Of a stretch of 64,000 bases of DNA, positions 42,031 to 49,428 are shown piece by piece. Below the pieces are notes generated by a model. That model did not search any database, was not told where the DNA came from, and worked only from the letters and a program-made list of their open reading frames with translations. The translations under genes were made by a program, and so were the position numbers. The stretch spans positions 62,001-126,000 of the forward strand of contig CAVZVW010000005.1 in NCBI GenBank assembly GCA_963778845.1. Reading direction: 5' to 3'. This DNA is from CAVZVW01 sp963778845. GTDB taxonomy: Bacteria; Actinomycetota; Actinomycetes; Actinomycetales; Kineosporiaceae. Positions within the stretch are counted from its first letter, which is position 1; the number at the start of each line of letters is the position of its first letter.

Positions 42031-44064
42031 TCAGCCGAGCCGGCGCGGGATCCGTTCATGCCACGACCGGCGCCACACGACGTCCGAGCCCTCCAGGACC
42101 TCCAGGTCCACGCGGGCGTCGAACGCCTCGTCGTCGATGTCGAGGCGCAGGTCGGCCTGGCTGCTGACCTCGACCCCGGGCCACGCCACGCCGAGCCGAC
42201 AGGTGGCGGTCGCCTGCTGGGCGGCGTCCCCGTCGATCTCGACCCGGCCGCGGTAGACCTCGCTGAGGTCGGCGTCGTACGGCACGGCGCTGACCCCGCC
42301 GTGGTCGACCTCCGCCCATGTGGTGCGGCTCAGGACGTCGTGCCCGTGCTGCCAGAGAACCGGCCGGGGCGGTATGGCCCGGGAGGCCGGCTCGGCGCTG
42401 GGCGCCGGGGGGTCTTTCGGCGCCGGGAGCCTCGGTGCTGGGTGCGGTGTCCCACGCGACACCGGGAGGCTGAGCCACGAGGCACCGAGGTCGACGGCCG
42501 ACCAGGACCCCGGCGGGGCGACAGTGTTGGGCCAGTCCGCGCAGGCCAGCGCGAGCCGCAGCCTGCAGGGGGCGCCGTCCGGCCCAGCGGTCACCTCGAA
42601 CGACGTGGCCTCCAGGCCGATCGTCACGTCGACCCACTCCCCCGGCACGCACGCCCGGGGGGACGTCGAGTCACCGTCACGGTAGGACAGGTTCAGAAGC
42701 CCTCGGTCCACCAGCAACGACGGCCTGCCCGTGCTCGGCACGAGGCTGAGCTTGGCCGACACGAACGCGATCTCACTGTCCGGGCGAACCCGCAGGTGCA
42801 GTGACGGGTTGCCAAGGACGACCGACCCCTGCGGGACATCCCACTCGACGCAGAGGGAGCGGGCGTCGTCCTCGGTCTGGTCCTGTGGCTGACCCCACGG
42901 CAGGGACGCCGCGCAGGAGTTCCAGGCGCGCAGGCCGACGTCGCGCGCCGGCAGGTAGGTGGCGACGCCCTCGCCGAGCCGCAGGTCCAGGGGCTCGCGC
43001 GCGGCGAGGGTCTGCGCGTCGTGGGCCTCCCAGCGGCCGGGCCACTCGGCGGCGTCAGGGCTGGGCGGGGCGAACCCGCGCACGAACGTGACGAAGCCCG
43101 GCTCGTGGTCCACCCCGTTGGGCTCCTTGCGCAGCCAGCGGTCGAACCACGCGGCCATCAGGGGGACGTGGTCGACCCGCGGTCCGGGCACCGAGCCCTC
43201 CGGGCTCATGTGGCTCCACGGGCCGGCGAGGACCCGGACCGGGGTGCCGTTGCCCTGCAGCGCACGGAAGGTGCGGAAGGTGTTGTTGCGGTACCCGTCG
43301 GCCCAACCGGCGATGATCATGGTGGGGCAGGTGATGCGCTCGTAGGACGGACCCGTCGACCCCGGCGCAGCCCGGACCGAGCCGTGGCGCCAGTACGGCC
43401 CGTCCGTCTGCTCGCGAAGCCAACGCAGGAGCCACGGCTCGCCACCGTCGTCGAGGCGGCGGCGCCACTCCTCGCGCCATCCGTCCCCGAACACCGCCGG
43501 CACGGGCGGCAGCGCGTTCGAGGCCACCATGAAGAGGGGCCAGTCCACCTGGTCGAGCAGGCGCATGGCCCCGCCCATGTAGTGCACGTCGTCGGTCCAG
43601 CGGTCGTCCGTGGCGTAGATGGCCACCACCGACTCCAGCGCCGGCGGCCGCTCGCAGGCCATCTGCAGCGAGTTGAACCCGCTCCACGATGTGCCGAACA
43701 TGCCGACCGAACCGGTGCACCACGGCTGGTCGGCCAGCCACGCGATCACGGCGTGCAGGTCGGCCTGCTCCTGCGGGTGGTACTCGTCCAGGGCGATGCC
43801 GGTGCTCGAGCCGGTGCCGCGCAGGTCGACGCGGGCCACGGCGTAGCCGTGCTCGTCGCGGAAGCGGACGTACTCGGGGCGGTAGGAGGCCGTGACGTCG
43901 TCCTTGCGGTAGGGCAGCGCCTCGAGGAGGCACGGGACCGCCGTGGGCGAGCCCGAGCCGAACGGGAGGTACAGCGTGGCGGCCAGCCGCTCGCCGTCGG
44001 GCATCACGACCCAGGTGTTCTCCACGCAGGCCGCGCCGGGCTCGACGTCTGGTTGGTCGTCCAC
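42031..44064 (-). CDS. CocE/NonD family hydrolase (peptidase S15)
   Basis: The product is 677 residues. The alpha/beta-hydrolase core has the nucleophile elbow GTSWSG, with earlier VARVDLRGTGSSTG, and the Asp and His of the triad in the C-terminal half of the catalytic domain (AGWADGY, GPWSHM). A C-terminal jelly-roll (about 400-670) completes the X-Pro dipeptidyl-peptidase/CocE architecture. Such enzymes hydrolyse esters, amides or dipeptides; the substrate is not readable. No signal peptide is seen. The start is GTG 44064. Confidence 0.88.
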   Translation of the reverse strand: MDDQPDVEPGAACVENTWVVMPDGERLAATLYLPFGSGSPTAVPCLLEALPYRKDDVTASYRPEYVRFRDEHGYAVARVDLRGTGSSTGIALDEYHPQEQADLHAVIAWLADQPWCTGSVGMFGTSWSGFNSLQMACERPPALESVVAIYATDDRWTDDVHYMGGAMRLLDQVDWPLFMVASNALPPVPAVFGDGWREEWRRRLDDGGEPWLLRWLREQTDGPYWRHGSVRAAPGSTGPSYERITCPTMIIAGWADGYRNNTFRTFRALQGNGTPVRVLAGPWSHMSPEGSVPGPRVDHVPLMAAWFDRWLRKEPNGVDHEPGFVTFVRGFAPPSPDAAEWPGRWEAHDAQTLAAREPLDLRLGEGVATYLPARDVGLRAWNSCAASLPWGQPQDQTEDDARSLCVEWDVPQGSVVLGNPSLHLRVRPDSEIAFVSAKLSLVPSTGRPSLLVDRGLLNLSYRDGDSTSPRACVPGEWVDVTIGLEATSFEVTAGPDGAPCRLRLALACADWPNTVAPPGSWSAVDLGASWLSLPVSRGTPHPAPRLPAPKDPPAPSAEPASRAIPPRPVLWQHGHDVLSRTTWAEVDHGGVSAVPYDADLSEVYRGRVEIDGDAAQQATATCRLGVAWPGVEVSSQADLRLDIDDEAFDARVDLEVLEGSDVVWRRSWHERIPRRLG

Positions 44065-44102
44065 CAGGCGAATCCTGCCCGCCCGCGCCCGCGCTCTGGC
44101 GC

Positions 44103-44139
44103 CTTCTCGTCCCTTCGGGCGTGTCGAGGGGACGAGAAG
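44103..44139 (-). terminator. Stem-loop after hflX
   Basis: CTTCTCGTCCC (44103-44113) pairs with GGGACGAGAAG (44129-44139), with an extra flanking match CTCTGG/CCAGAG (44095-44100, 44143-44148). It lies in the 100-bp gap downstream of the hflX stop. Confidence 0.6.
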
Positions 44140-44164
44140 ACTCCAGAGGTCGGGGCGGAAGGGG

Positions 44165-45736
44165 TCAGGGGCGGACCGCGGCGAAGGGCGCCAGCTCCGC
44201 TGCCATGCCCGGGCGCACCCTGGCCCGCAGGTGCGTGCCGTCCGGGGTGTGGTCCTCCGCGATCACCTCGCCGTCGGCGTGCACCCTGCTCACGAGGTCG
44301 CCCCGCTGGTAGGGCACCAGCACCTCCACCTCGACCGCCGGCCTCGGCAGGAGCTCGGCCACGACGTCCCGCACGGTGTCGATCCCCTCGCCGGTGCGCG
44401 CCGAGACCGCCACGGCTCGGGCCTCCCGGCGCAGCAGCCGCTCGACCACCTCGGGGTCGGCGACGTCGACCTTGTTGACGACGACCACCTCGGGGATGCC
44501 CCGGGAACCCACGTCGGCCAGCACCTCGCGGACCGCCGCGAGCTGCCCCTCGGGGTCGGGGTGGCTGCCGTCGACGACGTGGACGACGACATCGGCGCCG
44601 GCGACCTCCTCCAGGGTGGACCGGAACGCCTCGACGAGCTGGTGCGGCAGCTGCCGCACGAAGCCGACCGTGTCGGTGAGGGTGAAGTCGCGCCCGTCCG
44701 GCGTGACCGCCCGGCGCACGGTCGGGTCGAGGGTGGCGAACAGCGCGTCCTCCACCAGCACGCCGGCACCGGTGAGGCGGTTCAACAGGCTCGACTTGCC
44801 GGCGTTGGTGTACCCGGCGATAGCCACGCTCGGGACTGCGTTGCGGCGGCGGCTGTCGCGTTTGGTCACCCGGGCCGTCTTCATCGCGGCGATCTCGCGG
44901 CGCAGCTTGGCCATGCGCTGGCGGATGCGCCGCCGGTCAAGCTCGATCTTGGTCTCCCCGGGGCCGCGGGAGCCGATCCCCGCACCGCCGGCGACCCGCC
45001 CACCAGCCTGTCGGGACATCGAGTCGCCCCACCCGCGCAGCCGCGGCAGCAGGTAGTCGTACTGCGCGAGCTCGACCTGGGCCTTGCCCTCCTTGCTCTT
45101 CGCATGCTGGGCGAAGATGTCGAGGATCAATGCCGTCCGGTCGATGACCTTGACCTTGACCACGTCCTCCAGCCCACGACGCTGGGACGGCGAGAGCTCC
45201 CCGTCGCAGATCACCGTGTCGGCCCCCGCGGCGGCGACGAGCCCCCGTAGTGACTCCGCCTTGCCCGAACCGAGGAAGGTGCCCGGGTCCGGGCGGTCGC
45301 GCCTCTGGATGACGCCGTCCAGCACCTGGGAGCCCGCCGTCTCGGCCAGTGCCGCGAGCTCGCGCATCGAGTTCTCGGCGTCGGCCACGGTGCCGGAGGT
45401 CCACAGCCCGGCAAGGACGACGCGCTCGAGCCGCAGCTGCCGGTACTCCAGCTCCGTGACGTCGTCCAGCTCGGTCGACAGACCGCCGACCCGGCGCAGG
45501 GCATGACGCTCGGCGAGGTCCAGCTGGTCGCCGTCACGCTCACGGTCGTCCACGTCATGGTCGCGGCCGTGCAGCGCGTCGACGCGCCGACCGGCGCCGT
45601 CGGCGCCCTGCTGGGCGTGCGCGAGGACGCGCGCCACGGCGGCGCTGCCTGCCGCGACGGTGTGCGGAGGGCGGGCAGCCTCGGGGTCGCGGTCGCCGTC
45701 CAGGGCGCTACCGGTGTCGAGCTCGTGCGTACTCAT
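44165..45736 (-). CDS. hflX: GTPase HflX
   Basis: The product is about 523 residues. The HflX-specific glycine-rich motif (GPGETKIELDRRRI) precedes the GTPase domain with G1 (GYTNAGKSSL), G3 (DTVGFVRQ) and G4 (NKVD). HflX splits ribosomes and helps recycle stalled ones after stress. I placed the start at ATG 45736 behind GGAGG; a longer start 13 codons upstream is possible. It is divergent from the RsmC-like gene. Confidence 0.94.
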   Translation of the reverse strand: MSTHELDTGSALDGDRDPEAARPPHTVAAGSAAVARVLAHAQQGADGAGRRVDALHGRDHDVDDRERDGDQLDLAERHALRRVGGLSTELDDVTELEYRQLRLERVVLAGLWTSGTVADAENSMRELAALAETAGSQVLDGVIQRRDRPDPGTFLGSGKAESLRGLVAAAGADTVICDGELSPSQRRGLEDVVKVKVIDRTALILDIFAQHAKSKEGKAQVELAQYDYLLPRLRGWGDSMSRQAGGRVAGGAGIGSRGPGETKIELDRRRIRQRMAKLRREIAAMKTARVTKRDSRRRNAVPSVAIAGYTNAGKSSLLNRLTGAGVLVEDALFATLDPTVRRAVTPDGRDFTLTDTVGFVRQLPHQLVEAFRSTLEEVAGADVVVHVVDGSHPDPEGQLAAVREVLADVGSRGIPEVVVVNKVDVADPEVVERLLRREARAVAVSARTGEGIDTVRDVVAELLPRPAVEVEVLVPYQRGDLVSRVHADGEVIAEDHTPDGTHLRARVRPGMAAELAPFAAVRP

Positions 45737-45810
45737 CGGCCTCCAGACTCCCATCACAACCCCGGGAGGAGCCAACGGGATTCCTCACCGGCGGTGGCTC
45801 GCAGTCTGGG

Positions 45811-45816
45811 TAGGCT
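45811..45816 (+). promoter_or_regulatory. Putative -10 box (RsmC-like gene)
   Basis: TAGGCT lies 10 nt before the ATG at 45827, with no ribosome site between. The spacing is longer than in the other genes with this box, so the message may have a very short leader. Confidence 0.4.
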
Positions 45817-45826
45817 GCCCCGCGTC

Positions 45827-46432
45827 ATGCCTCACTACTTCCACACACCGGAGGGCGCGGCGACCCGCCGGCTGCTCACCGTGCGGCTGGGCGGCCGGGA
45901 CCGAGGCGTCGAGACCGCCGCAGGAGTCTTCAGCGGTGACCGCCTCGACCCGGGTACGGCGGTCCTGCTCGACCACGTGCCCGACCCACCGGCCCTCGGG
46001 CACCTGCTCGACCTCGGCTGCGGCTGGGGTCCAGTCGCGCTCACGATGGCCCTGGCCTCCCCCGCGGCCACGGTGTGGGCCGTCGACGTCAACGACCTCG
46101 CCCTGGAGCTCACGCACGCCAACGCGAGGCGCCTCGGGCTGGCCGGTGTGCGGACGGCGCGGCCGGAGCAGGTGCCCGTAGAGGTCGAGCTCGCGGCGAT
46201 CTGGTCGAACCCGCCGATCCGGGTGGGCAAGGCAGAGCTCCACGCCACGCTCCTGCGATGGCTGCCACGACTGGCCGCAGGGGCCGAGGCTCATCTCGTG
46301 GTCCAGCGCCATCTCGGCGCGGACTCGCTGCACCGCTGGCTCGTCGAGACGCTCACACCGTCGGACTGGGACGTCGACAGGATCGCCAGCGCGAAGGGCT
46401 ACCGCGTGCTGCGCGTGGTGAGGGCGAGGTGA
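45827..46432 (+). CDS. RsmC/RlmG-like rRNA guanine methyltransferase
   Basis: The product is 201 residues. Motif I is LLDLGCGWGPVAL, the acidic loop is WAVDVNDLALELT, and the diagnostic catalytic motif is IWSNPPIRVGK. The family makes m2G in ribosomal RNA (RsmC for G1207 of 16S rRNA in E. coli). This is the short, single-domain form common in actinobacteria. It is divergent from hflX with about 90 bp between the starts. Confidence 0.85.
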   Translation: MPHYFHTPEGAATRRLLTVRLGGRDRGVETAAGVFSGDRLDPGTAVLLDHVPDPPALGHLLDLGCGWGPVALTMALASPAATVWAVDVNDLALELTHANARRLGLAGVRTARPEQVPVEVELAAIWSNPPIRVGKAELHATLLRWLPRLAAGAEAHLVVQRHLGADSLHRWLVETLTPSDWDVDRIASAKGYRVLRVVRAR

Positions 46433-46473
46433 GGTCGCCCGCCACGAAGAGTGCGCACGCGGCGGGCGACCTC
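46431..46473. terminator. Terminator-like stem-loop after the RsmC-like gene
   Basis: GAGGTCGCCCGCC (46431-46443) pairs perfectly with GGCGGGCGACCTC (46461-46473). The first arm overlaps the stop codon. No T-tract follows. The remaining 280 bp of the gap to dapF holds no gene I accept. Confidence 0.7.
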
Positions 46474-46656
46474 GAGCCGCAGCAGGAGTGCGTCGCGTCG
46501 GGCCAGCCGGTCAGGACCATGCGTCAACGACGGCTGGGCGGTCTTGACCGCTTCCTCGCCGTTCACGTCCCCTCCCTCTTCCCGAGCCGACCCAGACCCT
46601 GGCCGAGCCGGGGCTGCCACGCTTGTCATGCTTGCGAGTCATCAGGAGTAGACACC

Positions 46657-46680
46657 GGGGCGCGGTGATACCGCGTCCCC
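46657..46680 (-). terminator. Hairpin downstream of dapF
   Basis: GGGGCGCGGT and ACCGCGTCCCC fold around GAT, about 75 bp after the dapF stop on the minus strand, so it could end the miaA-dapF transcript. Confidence 0.4.
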
Positions 46681-46755
46681 CACACGGACGATGAAGGGGT
46701 CGTGAGTTAGGCGCGGCCGCGGTCGGTCGGAGCCGGCGTCAGTGGCTGGACAGGG

Positions 46756-47667
46756 TCAGCGGCCGGACCGGGCCAGCCACGCCTGGTCCAGCTCGCCCTC
46801 CGCGACGACGACGGAGGGTCCGGCGAGCTCCACCCATGCGCCTGCCTCGACGGCCTCGGGCGCTCGCACCCGAAGCCGCCCCCCCGGGACGTCGACCCAC
46901 CAGACGGTCGGCGCGGACGCCCCCGCCCACACCCGGGCCGCGAGCACCGCGGCCGCAGCCCCGGTCCCGCACGAGCGCGTCTCCCCCACCCCGCGCTCGT
47001 GCACCCGCATGGCCAGGTGCCCGCCTTCGGGCCCGGGGCGCGACGGGACGACGAGCTCGACGTTCGTGCCGTCCGGCGGGTGGGGGGAGACCCGCGGCGC
47101 GAGGCTGAGGTCGGCCTGCGCCAGCTGGTCGGCATCGGGGAGGGCGACCACGACGTGCGGGTTCCCGACCTCGATCGACAGGCCGGGCAACGCGAGGGTG
47201 CTTCCGGCGACGACCACCTCGGCGTCGTGACCCCGCCGGACGGCGTCGCTGCCGCCGGCCACGTGCCAGGGCCCCAGGTCGACGGCGAGCAGGTCGCCGT
47301 CGCGACGCACCGGCTTGACCCCCGACCGCGTCGCGACCCGCAGCTCCTCGCCGTCGTCCAGGTGCACGAGCCCCTCGCGCAGCAGGTAGGTCACGAAGAC
47401 CCTGGCCCCGTTGCCGCACATCTGCGCCGCAGACCCGTCGGCGTTGCGATAGTCCATGAACCACTCGGCCTGGCGCGCGAGCGGTCGCCCCTCGGGGAGC
47501 CTCGCCGAGGCGACCACCCGGATCACACCGTCGCCGCCGATCCCCGCGCGGCGGTCGCACAGGGCACGCACGAGGGCTGGGGTGAGGTCCAGAGTGCCGT
47601 CGAGGTCATGCACGAGGACGAAGTCGTTCTGGGTGCCATGCCCCTTCGCGACGCGAAGCCCTGTCAC
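46756..47667 (-). CDS. dapF: Diaminopimelate epimerase
   Basis: The product is 303 residues. It interconverts LL- and meso-diaminopimelate for peptidoglycan and lysine synthesis. The catalytic cysteines are visible in the N-terminal half (SAAQMCGNGARVF) and the C-terminal half (GETRSCGTGAAAAVLAA), with the opening KGHGTQNDFVLV. A GTG start lies 9 nt after the miaA stop. There is no ribosome site, and a TAGCCT box covers the miaA stop codon, so it may also have its own leaderless promoter. Confidence 0.95.
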   Translation of the reverse strand: MTGLRVAKGHGTQNDFVLVHDLDGTLDLTPALVRALCDRRAGIGGDGVIRVVASARLPEGRPLARQAEWFMDYRNADGSAAQMCGNGARVFVTYLLREGLVHLDDGEELRVATRSGVKPVRRDGDLLAVDLGPWHVAGGSDAVRRGHDAEVVVAGSTLALPGLSIEVGNPHVVVALPDADQLAQADLSLAPRVSPHPPDGTNVELVVPSRPGPEGGHLAMRVHERGVGETRSCGTGAAAAVLAARVWAGASAPTVWWVDVPGGRLRVRAPEAVEAGAWVELAGPSVVVAEGELDQAWLARSGR

Positions 47668-47673
47668 GCGTGC

Positions 47674-47679
47674 AGGCTA
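47674..47679 (-). promoter_or_regulatory. Putative -10 box for dapF overlapping the miaA stop
   Basis: TAGCCT on the minus strand is followed by six bases and the dapF GTG. The TAG is also the miaA stop codon. Confidence 0.4.
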
Positions 47680-48621
47680 CGCCGGGGCGGCCGCCTCGGC
47701 GGCGGCGACCTGGGCCAGGGCCCGGTCGACCAAGGCGGGGTCGTCGGCCTGCAGCCACACGACCCGGCGGTCACGGCGGAACCACGACTCCTGCCGGCGG
47801 GCGAGACGCCGGGTGGCCACGACTGTCGCGTCGCGCGCCTGTCGCTCGTCGCAGCGCCCGGCCAGGTGGTCGAGCACCTGGGCGTAGCCGAGCGCCCGCG
47901 ACGCCGTCCGCCCGTCGCGCAGGCCGGCGCCGGCCAGTGCCGCGGTCTCCGCGACGATCCCGGCGGCCCACATCCGGTCCACCCGCTCCTCGATGCGCCG
48001 GTCGAGCGCCTCGCGTGACAGGTGGAGCCCGAGCTGGAGGGTGGGGACCGCGTACTCCGGGTCGGGCATCGTGGCCCTGAACGGCGCCCCGGTGAGCGTG
48101 TGCACCTCGAGGGCGCGCACGACGCGGCGCCCGTTCGTGGGCAGGATGGCGCGTGCGGCCTGCGGGTCCACCGCGTCCAGCCGCGCGTGCAGGCCCTCCG
48201 GACCCACGGCGTCCAGCTCCGCCTCCAGGCGTGCCCGCACGAGGGGGTCGGTCGGCGGGATGTCCAGCCGGTCCAGCGCAGCCCGGACGTACAGCCCGGA
48301 CCCACCCACGAGGACCGGGTTCCTGCCCCGCCCGGTGATGTCGGCGACGGCCGCCCGTGCGGCGGACTGGAAGGCGGCCAGGCTCGCCTCCTGGGACGGG
48401 TCGAGCACGTCGAGCAGGTGGTGGACGACGCCGCGCCGGTCGTCACGGCCCAGCTTGGCCGTGCCGATGTCCATCCCCCGGTACAGCTGCATGGCGTCGG
48501 CGTTGACGACCTCGCCGCCCAGAGCAAGCGCTACGGCGACGGCGAGATCGGACTTCCCCGTGGCAGTGGCGCCGACCACCGCCACCAGCGGCGGCCGGGC
48601 TCCGGCGCTCCGGCCCGTCAC
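47677..48621 (-). CDS. miaA: tRNA dimethylallyltransferase
   Basis: The product is 314 residues. It adds the dimethylallyl group to A37 of tRNAs reading UNN codons. The P-loop is GATATGKSDLA, then NADAMQLYRGMDIGTAKL and the conserved VGGSGLYVRA. The GTG at 48621 overlaps the upstream stop as GTGA, which I used to choose it over a GTG three codons earlier. MiaB, which completes the modification, is encoded 4 kb upstream. Confidence 0.95.
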   Translation of the reverse strand: MTGRSAGARPPLVAVVGATATGKSDLAVAVALALGGEVVNADAMQLYRGMDIGTAKLGRDDRRGVVHHLLDVLDPSQEASLAAFQSAARAAVADITGRGRNPVLVGGSGLYVRAALDRLDIPPTDPLVRARLEAELDAVGPEGLHARLDAVDPQAARAILPTNGRRVVRALEVHTLTGAPFRATMPDPEYAVPTLQLGLHLSREALDRRIEERVDRMWAAGIVAETAALAGAGLRDGRTASRALGYAQVLDHLAGRCDERQARDATVVATRRLARRQESWFRRDRRVVWLQADDPALVDRALAQVAAAEAAAPA

Positions 48622-49328
48622 CAGCGCCACACCGCGACCAGGTAGGCGACGCCGAACGGGGCCTCGTGCAGCAGCAGCTCCGCGTGCGGTGCCGGGCCGG
48701 AGCTTCCGGCACCGGCCAGGACCTGCCACGCGGCGCGTCCGGCGACGAGGAGGTCACCGGCGAGGTGCTCGTCGACGTCCAGCAGCCCTTGGCAGTCACC
48801 AGCCGCCAGCGCCCCCGCCACGGCGGTGTCGAAGGGCTCGGCCCGGGGGTCGAGGAAGGCCGGGCCGCGCTCGGACCGCCGGGCGCTGCCGTCGCCCATG
48901 ACGACCAAGGCATCGGCGGGGCCGGCCGCCTGTGCCAAGGCAGCCCCGACATCCGTGCACACGGCCGGGGTCGCGTCGACGGCCACCTCCTGCACGGCGG
49001 TCGGCTCGGGCAGCCCGGCACGCTCGAGCAGCCACCGGCCGATCGTCAAGGACTGCGGCAGCTCGGCCGGGCCGCACGCGTGCACCGAGGGCGCCTCGAT
49101 CGGCCGGCCGAGGCCGGCGAGGCTCCCCCACGCCTGGGGTGCGTGGCGGCGGGTGGTGGCGCCGCCGCCGACCAGCACGACCCCCCCGCCCTGGGTCTCG
49201 GTCAGGGCTCGCACGGTGTCGAGGGCGTCGGTGCACGCCCGGCCGACGCGGATGACCGCTGGATCGCCGCGGCCGACCAGCCCTGGCACCAGCAGCGGTG
49301 CCTGGGGCAGCACGGCAGCGCAGCGCAC
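48618..49328 (-). CDS. LigB-superfamily protein upstream of miaA
   Basis: The product is 236 residues. The fold of class III extradiol dioxygenase subunit B is suggested by the opening AAVLPQAPLLVPGLVG and the late GDGSARRSERGPAFLDPRAEPFD. The iron-binding histidines of true dioxygenases are not obvious, so catalysis is doubtful. This gene commonly lies next to miaA in actinobacteria. The GTG start at 49328 has a TACCGT box 7 nt upstream and no ribosome site. It overlaps miaA by 4 nt. Confidence 0.75.
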   Translation of the reverse strand: MRCAAVLPQAPLLVPGLVGRGDPAVIRVGRACTDALDTVRALTETQGGGVVLVGGGATTRRHAPQAWGSLAGLGRPIEAPSVHACGPAELPQSLTIGRWLLERAGLPEPTAVQEVAVDATPAVCTDVGAALAQAAGPADALVVMGDGSARRSERGPAFLDPRAEPFDTAVAGALAAGDCQGLLDVDEHLAGDLLVAGRAAWQVLAGAGSSGPAPHAELLLHEAPFGVAYLVAVWRW

Positions 49329-49428
49329 GCGAATGACGGTAGCCGCCCCGGCCCCGGCCACGGCCACGGGTCTGGCGGCTGGCCTCGGGGGCAGACCCCC
49401 GGGCTGGGCTCAGACGCCCCCGCTGGGC

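Noticed and set aside
46399..46566. A possible 55-residue gene on the minus strand with a good GGGAGGGG ribosome site
   Set aside because: It overlaps the 3' end of the RsmC-like gene and contains the terminator-like hairpin at 46431-46473. The product is Arg-rich with no conserved pattern that I know.
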